DNA from: JBDTSW01 sp963807385
GTDB lineage: Bacteria > Actinomycetota > Thermoleophilia > Solirubrobacterales > 70-9
DNA: 64,000 nucleotides
Reading direction: 5' to 3'
Assembly (NCBI GenBank): GCA_963807385.1
Contig: CAWEBQ010000003.1
Coordinates: 806,001 to 870,000, forward strand
Part shown: one piece after another, positions 1 to 7,815 of the stretch
Layout: the number at the start of each line of letters is the position of its first letter
How positions within the stretch are numbered: position 1 is the first letter of the stretch
Notes under the pieces: generated by a model
Told to the model about the DNA's origin: nothing
Database searches by the model: none
Seen by the model: the letters and a program-made list of their open reading frames with translations, nothing else
Made by a program: the position numbers and the translations under genes

Positions 1-35
1 ATCGCGCGGCGCTGGTTCGACTCCAGCCGGGGGTA
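1..35 (+). tRNA. tRNA-Leu, 3' end only (cut by window edge)
   Basis: The first bases hold a perfect T-arm (stem GCTGG/CCAGC around loop TTCGACT, positions 11-27), then an acceptor 3' strand CGGGGGT and discriminator A, followed by CC. An acceptor ending in U72 opposite G1, together with a GC-rich stretch before the T-arm that could be a long variable arm, fits a type II tRNA-Leu. The anticodon lies outside the window, so the isotype is inferred. Confidence 0.6.
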
Positions 36-56
36 CCTCAGAGGGGCGAACTCGGC

Positions 57-104
57 TTCGATGAAGCCTCAGGTAGTCCATGGGCTACCCAGGGCTTCAG
101 CGAA
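57..104. repeat. 48-bp direct repeat with internal palindrome, left copy
   Basis: This is an exact match to 987-1034. Bases 63-98 form an imperfect 36-bp palindrome running from GAAGCC to GGCTTC and centred on CCATGG. The start codon of the nuclease-like gene (ATG at 80) lies in the palindrome centre. Confidence 0.9.
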
Positions 105-994
105 AGGCGAGGGGGGTCTGGGCGCTTGCCCGTGAGCAGGATGATGTGGTCTCCCGCGAGCAGCTATTGGCGCTCGGCTTTCATCCGCAGGCCATCAAGC
201 ACCGAGTAGCCCGGGGCCGACTCCACCCCCTGTGGCCCGGCGTATATGCGCTGGGTAGCCCCAACCTGACCGCGCGTGCCAGATGGCGCGCGGCGACCAT
301 GGCCTGTGGGCCTGCGGCATGGCTGAGCCACGCGACGGCCGCTGCACTCTTCGGTATCCGAGATCAGAACGCCGGTCCGATCGAGGTCTCGGTCCCCGCG
401 CATGTGGCTCGGCGGCTGTCGGGTATCCGCGTTCACCGTCGCAGGAATCTCCACGAGCACGTCGGCAAGCACGACGGACTGGCTGTGACATCCCCAGCGC
501 TCACCTTCGTCGATCTCGCGGCGCGGCTGCCTCCGGGGGAGGTCGAAGCGGCGCTCAAGGAGGCCGACGTGCGAGATCTGATCGGCCCGATCGAGCTCAG
601 GCGACAGGTCGACGGGATGAGTCGTCGGCCGGGGCTGGGCGTGCTGAGACGAATCCTCGATCGCCACACCCTGCTTCTCACCGATTCGGAGTTGGAACGA
701 CTCTTCGTCCCGATCGCTCGCTCCGCGGGGCTGCCTTCGCCGCTCACGCGAGAGTGGGTGAACGGCTTCCGGGTGGACTTCGTCTGGCCGGACCTCGGGC
801 TGGTGGTCGAGACGGACGGCCTGCGTTACCACCGAACGCCGGCCCAGCAGGCGCGTGATCGCGTCCGTGACCAGGTCCATTCGGCGGCCGGACTCACCCC
901 GCTGCGCTTTACGCACGCCCAGGTGAAGTTCGACCAAGCCCACGTCCAGCACACCCTCGAAGCGGTCGCACGGCGGCTCCGCGGGGTTCGATGA
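80..994 (+). CDS. AbiEi-type winged helix + DUF559 (Vsr-like) nuclease-like protein
   Basis: The protein has 304 residues. Residues about 14-60 (VVSREQLLALGF, RLHPLWPGVYALG) match the N-terminal winged helix of AbiEi-family type IV antitoxins. The C-terminal third (about 213-295) is a DUF559/Vsr-like PD-(D/E)XK fold with VDFVWP, LGLVVETDG, a following His and an RDRVRD segment. Such proteins are common, multicopy and poorly characterised in actinobacteria. An antitoxin, DNA-binding or mobile-nuclease role is inference only. The start and stop codons both fall inside 48-bp direct repeats, so the gene looks like a discrete insert. The start lacks a clear ribosome binding site and could lie slightly downstream. 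Confidence 0.75.
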   Translation: MGYPGLQRKARGVWALAREQDDVVSREQLLALGFHPQAIKHRVARGRLHPLWPGVYALGSPNLTARARWRAATMACGPAAWLSHATAAALFGIRDQNAGPIEVSVPAHVARRLSGIRVHRRRNLHEHVGKHDGLAVTSPALTFVDLAARLPPGEVEAALKEADVRDLIGPIELRRQVDGMSRRPGLGVLRRILDRHTLLLTDSELERLFVPIARSAGLPSPLTREWVNGFRVDFVWPDLGLVVETDGLRYHRTPAQQARDRVRDQVHSAAGLTPLRFTHAQVKFDQAHVQHTLEAVARRLRGVR

Positions 995-1034
995 AGCCTC
1001 AGGTAGTCCATGGGCTACCCAGGGCTTCAGCGAA
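987..1034. repeat. 48-bp direct repeat with internal palindrome, right copy
   Basis: This is an exact copy of 57-104, 930 bp away. It contains the TGA stop (992-994) of the DUF559 gene and ends 20 bp before the ligase start. Confidence 0.9.
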
Positions 1035-1054
1035 GGCGGACGTAGGATCGATGG

Positions 1055-2497
1055 GTGGCCGAGGACAAGCTTTCCGAGTACGAGCGCAGGCGGTCGTTCG
1101 ACCGTACGCCCGAGCCGGAGGGCGGCGCCGAGTCCGGTGATGGGGGACGGTTCGTGGTGCAGGAGCATCACGCCAGCAGGCTGCACTGGGACCTGCGGCT
1201 GGAGCGCGACGGGGTCGCCGTCTCGTGGGCGCTGCCGAAGGGGCTGCCCCCCCATCCGAAGGAGAACCGCCTCGCCGTCCATACCGAGGATCACCCGCTG
1301 GAGTACCTGACGTTCGAGGGCGAGATCCCGAAGGGGGAGTACGGCGGCGGAAAGATGACGGTCTGGGACAGCGGCACCTACGAGGCGCTCGAGTGGCACG
1401 ACAGGAAGATCACGGTCCTCCTCCACGGGGAGCGAGCGCGGGGCACCTACGGGCTCTTCCCGACGAAGGGGAAGAACTGGATGATCCACCGCATGGACCC
1501 GCCGCTCGATCCCGGGAGGGTCCCGATGCCGGAGCGCATCCAGCCGATGGCGGCGACGCTGGGCAAGCTCCCCCGCGACGACGGTGGCTGGGCCTATGAG
1601 CTCAAATGGGACGGCGTTCGCGCGATCGGCTACTCCGACTCGGGCCACCTGAGGCTCGAGAGCCGCAACGGTCGCGACATCACCTCGCAGTACCCCGAGA
1701 TCCGGCCACTCGCGGCGGAGCTCGGCGCGCTCCAGGTCGTGCTCGACGGCGAGATCGTCGCCTTCGACGAGCGGGGCAAGCCCGACTTCCAGCGCCTCCA
1801 GCGCCGCATGCACCTGGGTTCCGAGGGGGCCGTGCGCCGCCGGGCGGCCGACACCCCGGTCACCTACGTCCTCTTCGACCTCCTGTTCCTCGAGGGACGC
1901 GAGCTGCACGAGCTGTCCTACACGGACAGGCGCAAGCTGCTAGGCGAGCTGGGGCTCGACGGCCCGTCGTGGCAGACGCCCGCTTTCCATCGGGGCGACG
2001 GCAAGGCGCTGCTCGACCTCACCAAGGCCCAGGGCCTGGAGGGCGTCGTCGCCAAGCGCCTGGGCTCCACGTACGCGCCCGGCCGCCGCTCACGCTCCTG
2101 GCTGAAGGTCAAGAACACCCGATCCCAGGACCTCGTGATCGCCGGATGGATGCCCGGCGAGGGGCGGCGCACGGACTGGGTCGGTTCGCTGCTCGCCGGC
2201 TTCTACGAGCCGGACGGCGACGAGCTCGTCCTCCGCTACGCCGGGCGCGTGGGCACGGGATTCAGCGACGAGGATCTGCGCGAGCTCAGCCGCACTCTCA
2301 CGAAGCTCCGGGCCCAGGGCTCGCCGTTCACCGGCCGCCAGCCCCCTAAGGAGGCGGTCTTCACCGAGCCAACCCTCGTGGCGGAGGTGGAGTTTCGCGA
2401 GTGGACGCGGGCGCGGACGCTGCGAGCTCCCTCCTTCAAGGGCCTGCGCGACGATGTCGACCCGGTCGAGGTGCGGTTCGAGCCCGGCACGGGCTGA
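1055..2497 (+). CDS. ligD: ATP-dependent DNA ligase LigD: 3'-phosphoesterase + ligase domains
   Basis: The protein has 480 residues with a GTG start. Residues about 30-145 form the LigD 3'-phosphoesterase domain (VVQEHHASRLHWDLRLE, GEIPKGEYGGG). From about 165 it is an ATP-dependent ligase with the KxDGxR nucleotidyl motif KWDGVR (adenylated Lys at about 184), DGEIVAFD, the EGVVAKR motif and an OB-fold end. These enzymes seal double-strand breaks in bacterial non-homologous end joining with Ku. The primase/polymerase domain found in classical LigD is absent, and no ku gene is in the window, so partners may be encoded elsewhere. Neighbouring genes give no operon context. Confidence 0.93.
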   Translation: MAEDKLSEYERRRSFDRTPEPEGGAESGDGGRFVVQEHHASRLHWDLRLERDGVAVSWALPKGLPPHPKENRLAVHTEDHPLEYLTFEGEIPKGEYGGGKMTVWDSGTYEALEWHDRKITVLLHGERARGTYGLFPTKGKNWMIHRMDPPLDPGRVPMPERIQPMAATLGKLPRDDGGWAYELKWDGVRAIGYSDSGHLRLESRNGRDITSQYPEIRPLAAELGALQVVLDGEIVAFDERGKPDFQRLQRRMHLGSEGAVRRRAADTPVTYVLFDLLFLEGRELHELSYTDRRKLLGELGLDGPSWQTPAFHRGDGKALLDLTKAQGLEGVVAKRLGSTYAPGRRSRSWLKVKNTRSQDLVIAGWMPGEGRRTDWVGSLLAGFYEPDGDELVLRYAGRVGTGFSDEDLRELSRTLTKLRAQGSPFTGRQPPKEAVFTEPTLVAEVEFREWTRARTLRAPSFKGLRDDVDPVEVRFEPGTG

Positions 2498-2534
2498 GCT
2501 GAAGCCTGCGGTCGGTGCTTGAACTGCTGGGTTT

Positions 2535-4214
2535 CTACGGCGGGGTGGGGCTGTGCTGGCTCAGGATGTGCGCGAACACCCGCTCGAGCCGCTCATCGAG
2601 GCCCTCCGGATCGCGGTACACCTTGTCGAGGGCAAGCTCGGCGGAGCGGCCGTCCAGCTTCAGCGTCGCCACCTGGTTGTCGAAGTACGGGCCCTCGCTT
2701 AGGCGCCAGCGAATGCCTGGATCCTCCACCCCGGCAGCCGCCGCCAGGCGGCGCATCAGCTCTGTCGCAGGCCGGGACAGGCCTGCTCGGATCGCCCGGC
2801 GCTCGCCCGTGTCGAGCGCGTTGCGGTACGGAGAGCAGACGGCTTGATACACGCGGCTCCTGGCGTCCGTGCCACTGGGGAAGGCCACGTCGGCCAGGTA
2901 GGCGTGATGGACATCGCCGGCCAGAACCCCGATTGTGCTTGGCGGCTTCCCGTGCCTGCCCGTGGCCAACTCGCGGAGCAGCCCGGTCAACTTCGCGAAG
3001 GAATCCCCAAACGAGGCCCAGTGGTCGAAGTCGAGTCCCCGCCGCAGCTTCTCCCCCAGCCTGGCCCAGGCCCGGCCCCAGCGTCCGTTGCAGATCTGCT
3101 CGCTCCAAGCCTCGAGGTGGTGGAAGGCCGGCGCGAGGAGGTAGGGGTCCGACATCCCGAACAGGACATGGTCGAACTCGCCCTCGGTCGCGCGCTCGAC
3201 AACCCAGTCCCACTCGTCGTCGTCGACGATCTTGCGGGCCCCCTCTTCGAGGCAGCGCCCGGTCCGCACGTCCAGGACGATGAGTCGCGTCGTCCCCAGG
3301 TCGCGGTAATAGCACCAGCGCTTGCCGTCGCGCTCCTGGTCGTCCTTCGCCATGAACTCGCGCAGCACCGCGCTCGCGTCGGCGGGGGTCTCCTGCACCT
3401 CCCTCCAGAGCCGATTCTCGCGGAGCTCGGCGGGTGAGAGATTCCCGATGAACTGGTAGATCCAGTAGGAGGTCATCCCGCCGAGCACCCGCTCCCGCCA
3501 CCACTCCAGGCGCTCCATGTCCTCACACCACGACCTCGAGATGTTCCAGTCGTCGTGCATGTCATGGTCGTCGATGACCATCGAGCTGGAGACCGTCGAG
3601 AGCAGCCACCGGATCACCGGCTCCGACCAGGACTCCCGGTACAGGCGGGCGTACTCCTCGAAATCAGCGACCTGGTCGGGAGGTGCGCCCTGGGGACGCT
3701 GCGCGCGCTCGGCGATGAACCTGAGCGTCTCGGGTGAGACCTCGTCGGCGTAGACCTGGTCCCCGCAGAGGAACATGAGGTCCGGGTAGGAGGGCGAGTC
3801 CTCGTCGAGGATCGAGAGCGCGAGCGCGTGGAGCGCGTCGAACCCACGCCCCCTCTCCTCGTCCTCCTCCTTCGGGAGCGTGTAGGGAGGCCCCTGGGGC
3901 GCAGCGACTCGACACGATCCGAAGACCAGCTCGATCTGCTCGTCCTCACGGAACGTCCGCAGCACGCTCGGTGGGAGCTCGGAGCCGTCGAGAGGCCAGA
4001 CCCGCTCGCCGTCGAGCATCACCTCGTACTCCTCGCTGGTGCCAGGTTCGAGGTCCTCCAGCAGCACCAGCGCGAAGTGATGGCCCTCGACGCAGAACGT
4101 CGCCGCGGTGTGCCCGAGCACCTCTACCGCGCAGGGCGAGTCCGTCTCGACCCAGATCGACGCCTCGGCCGTACCGACGTAGCGCAGCAGGGGGCCAAGT
4201 AGCAGTTCGGCCAT
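2535..4214 (-). CDS. PhoD-like alkaline phosphatase family metallophosphatase
   Basis: The protein has 559 residues. The N-terminal portion is a fibronectin-like domain (ASIWVETDSPC). The metallophosphatase core carries LVFGSCR, FLCGDQVYADE near residue 150, DDHDMHDDW near 211 and GVLAGDVHHAYLAD near 426, which are the metal-binding Asp/His motifs of the PhoD family. Unlike secreted PhoD it has no Tat or Sec signal, so it is probably cytoplasmic. The substrate is not evident; family members cleave phosphodiesters or phosphomonoesters. It lies 75 bp downstream of thiG on the same strand and may be the last gene of that transcript, although no thiamine role is known for the family. Confidence 0.85.
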   Translation of the reverse strand: MAELLLGPLLRYVGTAEASIWVETDSPCAVEVLGHTAATFCVEGHHFALVLLEDLEPGTSEEYEVMLDGERVWPLDGSELPPSVLRTFREDEQIELVFGSCRVAAPQGPPYTLPKEEDEERGRGFDALHALALSILDEDSPSYPDLMFLCGDQVYADEVSPETLRFIAERAQRPQGAPPDQVADFEEYARLYRESWSEPVIRWLLSTVSSSMVIDDHDMHDDWNISRSWCEDMERLEWWRERVLGGMTSYWIYQFIGNLSPAELRENRLWREVQETPADASAVLREFMAKDDQERDGKRWCYYRDLGTTRLIVLDVRTGRCLEEGARKIVDDDEWDWVVERATEGEFDHVLFGMSDPYLLAPAFHHLEAWSEQICNGRWGRAWARLGEKLRRGLDFDHWASFGDSFAKLTGLLRELATGRHGKPPSTIGVLAGDVHHAYLADVAFPSGTDARSRVYQAVCSPYRNALDTGERRAIRAGLSRPATELMRRLAAAAGVEDPGIRWRLSEGPYFDNQVATLKLDGRSAELALDKVYRDPEGLDERLERVFAHILSQHSPTPP

Positions 4215-4289
4215 GAGGTGCCGGTACCCCGCAGGAGCGCCGACGATGCGCCGGCGAACGAACGCGCCGGTTCGTCGCGGGTCTGAGCC

Positions 4290-5090
4290 TCAGAGCTCGG
4301 GCAGGCCCTCATCAGGCGTCGACGCTTCAGCGTGCAGCAGCCTGGGGATCCGCCCGGCCGCTCGCGCCGCGTGGCCGGCCTCGACCGCCTTGCGCATGGC
4401 CGAGGCCATCGCCACCGGGTCCTTCGCCCGCGAGACCGCGCTCGCCAGCAGCACGCCGGAGCAGCCGAGCTCCATGGCGAGCGTCGCGTCGGATGCGGTG
4501 CCGATCCCGGCGTCGAGGATCACCGGCACGCCGGCGGCCTCGACGATCAGGCGCACGTTGTACGGGTTGCGGATCCCGGCGCCGGAGCCGATCGGTGAAC
4601 CCAGCGGCATCACGGCAGCGCATCCGACCGCTTCGAGCCGAGCGGCGAGGATCGGGTCGTCGTTGGTGTAGGGCAGGACCGTGAATCCGTCTGCCACGAG
4701 GGTCCCCGCCGCGTCCACGAGCTCGACCGCGTCGGGCAGCAGGGTGCGGTCGTCGCCGATGACCTCCAGCTTGATCCAGTCGGTCTCGAACGCCTCCCGG
4801 GCGAGCTTTGCCGTCCGGACGGCGTCGCGCGCCGTGTAGCACCCGGCGGTATTGGGCAGGCAGAACAGGCCGAGTCGCTCGACCACGTCGAGGACCGAGC
4901 CCTGCGAGAGAGGATCCACCCGGCGCAGGGCGACCGTGACCATCTCGGTGCCCGCGGCTTCAAGGGCCCGCTCCATCACCTCCAGCGAGCGGAACCCCCC
5001 CGTGCCGACGATCAGGCGCGACCGGAAGGTGCGGCCGCCCAGCTCGAGATCGGCCGCAGCTCGACCCTGCGCCAGCTCCTCGCTACCCAC
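4290..5090 (-). CDS. thiG: thiazole synthase ThiG
   Basis: The protein has 266 residues, close to the family norm. ThiG is a TIM-barrel enzyme that builds the thiazole phosphate of thiamine from deoxyxylulose phosphate, dehydroglycine and ThiS thiocarboxylate. Visible hallmarks are RLIVGTGGF, NTAGC, the Lys-bearing DWIKLEVIGD near residue 104, GSPIGSG and VILDAGIGTASDA. The GTG start at 5090 overlaps the end of thiS by 8 nt, so the two are translationally coupled. The operon order is thiO-thiS-thiG, and dehydroglycine is supplied by ThiO. Control is expected through the upstream TPP riboswitch. Confidence 0.97.
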   Translation of the reverse strand: MGSEELAQGRAAADLELGGRTFRSRLIVGTGGFRSLEVMERALEAAGTEMVTVALRRVDPLSQGSVLDVVERLGLFCLPNTAGCYTARDAVRTAKLAREAFETDWIKLEVIGDDRTLLPDAVELVDAAGTLVADGFTVLPYTNDDPILAARLEAVGCAAVMPLGSPIGSGAGIRNPYNVRLIVEAAGVPVILDAGIGTASDATLAMELGCSGVLLASAVSRAKDPVAMASAMRKAVEAGHAARAAGRIPRLLHAEASTPDEGLPEL

Positions 5091-5289
5091 CCTGCACCGC
5101 CCTCACGACCTCCACGTCCTGTCCCTCGGTGAGCTTGCGTGCGGCCCACTCGGCCTTCGGCACCACCTCGCCGTCCAGTGCCGCGGCCACCCCTCGCCTG
5201 TCTGGATCGGCGCCCGACGCCACCACGGCGTCGGCCAGCGTTGCCTCGTCGGCCAGCTGGACCGCCTCCCCGTTGAGGCCAACCCTCAT
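5083..5289 (-). CDS. thiS: sulfur carrier protein ThiS
   Basis: This is a 68-residue ubiquitin-fold carrier. It begins MRVGLNGEAV and ends in the diagnostic Gly-Gly tail (AVQGG), the site that is adenylated and converted to a thiocarboxylate for thiazole synthesis. The start is fixed by an ATGA overlap with the thiO stop (ATG at 5289-5287). Its 3' end overlaps thiG. A longer in-frame extension upstream has no homology and is an antisense artefact of thiO. Confidence 0.93.
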   Translation of the reverse strand: MRVGLNGEAVQLADEATLADAVVASGADPDRRGVAAALDGEVVPKAEWAARKLTEGQDVEVVRAVQGG

Positions 5290-6440
5290 GACAACGCCGC
5301 CGCGGCCGGCGCGAACCGGCCCGTGTCGGCCACCGCAAGCGCGGGATCGACCTCTAGGCCTGCGACCAGTGCGACGACCGCGTCCGCCGTCGCCGGCGCC
5401 AGCAGGATCCCGTTGCGGAAGTGACCGGTGGCCAGCAGCAGGCCGTCCGCCGCCCCCGGTCCCACCAGTGGCGCGTTGTCGGGCGTCCCGGGGCGCAGCC
5501 CGGCGACCATCTCCTCGATCTCGAGCTCGGCCACGTCGGGCAAGGCGCGGTAGGCCTCCCGCAGGAGCTCGTGAACGCCGCCGGCCGTGACGGAGGTGTC
5601 GAACCCGCGCTCCTCGACGGTCGCGCCGACGACCAACCGGCCACCGGCCCGCGGCACGACGTACACGCGCTCGGAGACGACCACCCGCGAGCAGGGTGGC
5701 GCGTCGCGGGCGCGCAACGTGAGGATCTCGCCCTTGACGGGGCGCACGGGGGGGCGCAGCTCGGCGGGTAGCCAACTCGCCTCGCCGCTCCACGCGCCGG
5801 AGGCGAGGACGACATTTCCCGCCCGGTGCTCCACATCCGCCGCGTCCCGCACCCCGGCGACTCGGCCACCCTCGATCAGCGGGGCGACCACGTCGACGCC
5901 CTCGCACACCGCCGCCCCCGCTGCGGCAGCGGCTGCACTCAAGGCGCGCACCAGGGCCCGAGGGTCCACCGCCGATTCGTGGGGGGCATGCACGGCGGCC
6001 GAGCAGCGGGGGCTCAGCCCGGGCTCCAGACCGCGCGCATCCGCACCGCGAAGCCAGGACGCCTCGAGCCCAAGCTGGGCCATCAGCTCGAAACGGCGGC
6101 GGAGCTGCGAGGCCTCATCCCGATCGAACGCGACGTGCAGGGCACCCAGCGGCAGAAGGCCGACATCGGCACCCGACGCCTCCGCGAGCTCCTCCGCGAA
6201 CCCGGGCCATGCTGCATGCGAGAGGAGGGCCAGCCGGACGAGCGCCTCCTCACCCCACGCCGCCTCGCCCACCGGCGCCAACATGCCGGCTGCGACGCCG
6301 GAGGCCCCCGACCCGGCTACGGAGCGGTCGAGGACCCGCACGGAGAGCTCTCGTTGGGCCAGACGCCACGCGCAGGCCAGGCCGATCACGCCGGCGCCGA
6401 CGATCACGACGTCGACCTCAGGCTCGGCTCGGTTGGGCAC
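5286..6440 (-). CDS. thiO: FAD-dependent glycine oxidase ThiO
   Basis: The protein has 384 residues of the DAO family. The N-terminal FAD motif is VVIVGAGVIGLACAWRLA, and the C-terminus holds GLRPGTPDNAP and LLATGHFRNGILLAP, typical of ThiO. It oxidises glycine to dehydroglycine (iminoacetate) for ThiG, the aerobic route used instead of ThiH. The GTG start at 6440 is preceded at 6447-6455 by a strong ribosome binding site (GGAGAGGAG). It is the first gene of the thiO-thiS-thiG operon and sits about 34 nt downstream of the TPP aptamer. Confidence 0.94.
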   Translation of the reverse strand: MPNRAEPEVDVVIVGAGVIGLACAWRLAQRELSVRVLDRSVAGSGASGVAAGMLAPVGEAAWGEEALVRLALLSHAAWPGFAEELAEASGADVGLLPLGALHVAFDRDEASQLRRRFELMAQLGLEASWLRGADARGLEPGLSPRCSAAVHAPHESAVDPRALVRALSAAAAAAGAAVCEGVDVVAPLIEGGRVAGVRDAADVEHRAGNVVLASGAWSGEASWLPAELRPPVRPVKGEILTLRARDAPPCSRVVVSERVYVVPRAGGRLVVGATVEERGFDTSVTAGGVHELLREAYRALPDVAELEIEEMVAGLRPGTPDNAPLVGPGAADGLLLATGHFRNGILLAPATADAVVALVAGLEVDPALAVADTGRFAPAAAALS

Positions 6441-6473
6441 GTTCGGCTCCTCTCCGGGGCGCTACCGAGGCCA

Positions 6474-6571
6474 CCATCCCTGCGCCGGCATTACCCGGGT
6501 CAGGTTCAGACGGTCGGCGGCCGGAATGCCGCCCTCTCAGCCGCGGTGGGCTCCCGCTACTCCCACGATGG
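6474..6571 (-). promoter_or_regulatory. TPP (THI-box) riboswitch upstream of thiO
   Basis: Read on the minus strand, the segment contains the conserved THI-element blocks in order: GGGAGCCC, GCTGAGAGGG, TGAACCTGACCCGGGTAATG and GCCGGCGCAGGGATGG. Flanking CCATC/GATGG can close P1. It ends about 34 nt before the thiO start, next to its ribosome binding site. Control by sequestering translation initiation (thiamine pyrophosphate represses) is plausible. No clear poly-U terminator follows the aptamer. Confidence 0.93.
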
Positions 6572-6616
6572 TACCCGCGGGCGGGCCAGCTAGCCACTCA
6601 TCTAGCCTCCGCGAGG

Positions 6617-7285
6617 ATGACGCGGGAGCAGCGAATCGAGCGCCTGAGCCGGGCGCGGCTCTACTTCGTCTGCGAGGGCCTGCCCGGTGGTGACGCGCCG
6701 GACGGCCTGCTCGACGCCGCGATCCGCGGCGGCGCGGACATCGTGCAGCTGCGCGAGAAGGCGCCGCGGTGCGCCGAGGAGCTCGTTTCGATGGCGGAGC
6801 CCTTCCGGCGGGCGGCCGACGCACATGGCGTGCTCTTCATCCTCAACGACCGTCCCGACCTCGTCGTGGAGTGCGGCGCGGACGGGGTCCACGTAGGGCA
6901 GGACGACATGCCGGTATCCGTGGCTCGCGCCCTTGCCGGCGCCGACTCCCTCGTCGGCCTGTCCACCCATTCGCCCGCCCAGGTGGACGCCGCGTGCGCC
7001 GCGCAGGGTGACGGCCGGCCCGACCAGATCAGCGTCGGCCCGGTCTGGGAGACCCCGACCAAGGCCGGGCGGCCCGCCACCGGGCTGGCGCTGATCCGGC
7101 ACGCCGCCGCGAGCGCGACCGCTCCCTGGTTCGCGATCGGTGGCATCGACACGACAACGGTCGCGGAGGTGGTCGAGGCCGGGGCAGCTCGCGCCGTCGT
7201 CGTGCGAGCGATCAGGGACGCCGAGGACCCCGAGGCGGTCGCGCGGTCCTTGCGAGACTCTCTCGCCGTAGGGCAGACCCACTGA
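6617..7285 (+). CDS. thiE: thiamine-phosphate synthase ThiE
   Basis: The protein has 222 residues. ThiE joins HMP-pyrophosphate and thiazole phosphate to give thiamine phosphate. Family motifs seen are ADIVQLREK, LFILNDRPDL, GVHVGQDDMPV, SVGPVWETPTKAG and FAIGGI. The start at 6617 (MTREQRIERL) follows GCGAGG. It is transcribed divergently from the thiO operon, with the riboswitch of that operon in the gap, so the riboswitch itself does not control thiE. The stop overlaps the next gene by one base (TGATG). Confidence 0.95.
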   Translation: MTREQRIERLSRARLYFVCEGLPGGDAPDGLLDAAIRGGADIVQLREKAPRCAEELVSMAEPFRRAADAHGVLFILNDRPDLVVECGADGVHVGQDDMPVSVARALAGADSLVGLSTHSPAQVDAACAAQGDGRPDQISVGPVWETPTKAGRPATGLALIRHAAASATAPWFAIGGIDTTTVAEVVEAGAARAVVVRAIRDAEDPEAVARSLRDSLAVGQTH

Positions 7286-7803
7286 TGTCAGACCGAGAGC
7301 GAAAGCGCGCCGAGCGGCGCAAGCGAAAGGAGCGTGGCATCCACCGCCAGCAGGAACTGGCGGAGCGGCGCGAGCGCATGGCAACAAAGACCGAGGCCAA
7401 GAACCAGGCGGCGCGCGAAGCGCTCGAGCCGCTCGAGGATGCCGAGCGCCCACGCGTGGTCACCATCGCCGCCGTGATCTCCGCAGTGGTCTGCGCCTCG
7501 ATCGTGATCGGTTTCGCCGCCGGCATCGAGATCGAGGGCAGACAGCCGAACATCGCCCAGGTGCTCGCGCCACTGCTGATCTTCGGGGTCATGGCGTGGG
7601 GTTTGTGGAATGCGAAGTACTGGGCGGTGCTCGGCTTCCAAACGGTGCTGCTGTTCGCGCTGATCGGCGCATCGCTGTCGCTCGTCCTCGCGAGTGAGTG
7701 GACCCAGGCCATCGGCAACGTCCTCGTCATCGGCGGAGCCGGAGCCCTGTTCTTCTTCAACATCAAGGCCATGGCTCGGATCCAGATGCCGGATCGCAGC
7801 TAG
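7285..7803 (+). CDS. membrane protein of unknown function, basic N-terminus
   Basis: The protein has 172 residues. The first 50 residues are highly charged and predicted helical (ERKRAERRKRKERG...), followed by about four hydrophobic spans (VVTIAAVISAVVC, VLAPLLIFGVMAW, VLLFALIGASLSL, VLVIGGAGALFFF). It is translationally coupled to thiE by a TGATG overlap. I do not recognise a named family. Placement suggests, but does not prove, a link to thiamine or simply co-transcription. Confidence 0.75.
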   Translation: MSDRERKRAERRKRKERGIHRQQELAERRERMATKTEAKNQAAREALEPLEDAERPRVVTIAAVISAVVCASIVIGFAAGIEIEGRQPNIAQVLAPLLIFGVMAWGLWNAKYWAVLGFQTVLLFALIGASLSLVLASEWTQAIGNVLVIGGAGALFFFNIKAMARIQMPDRS

Positions 7804-7815
7804 AGTCAGGCGCCT

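Noticed and set aside
164..1909. Long open frame on the minus strand (581 codons) across the DUF559 and ligD genes.
   Set aside because: It is antisense to two clear genes, has no recognisable domain, and its Arg/Leu/Asp-rich composition is what high-GC DNA gives on the opposite strand.
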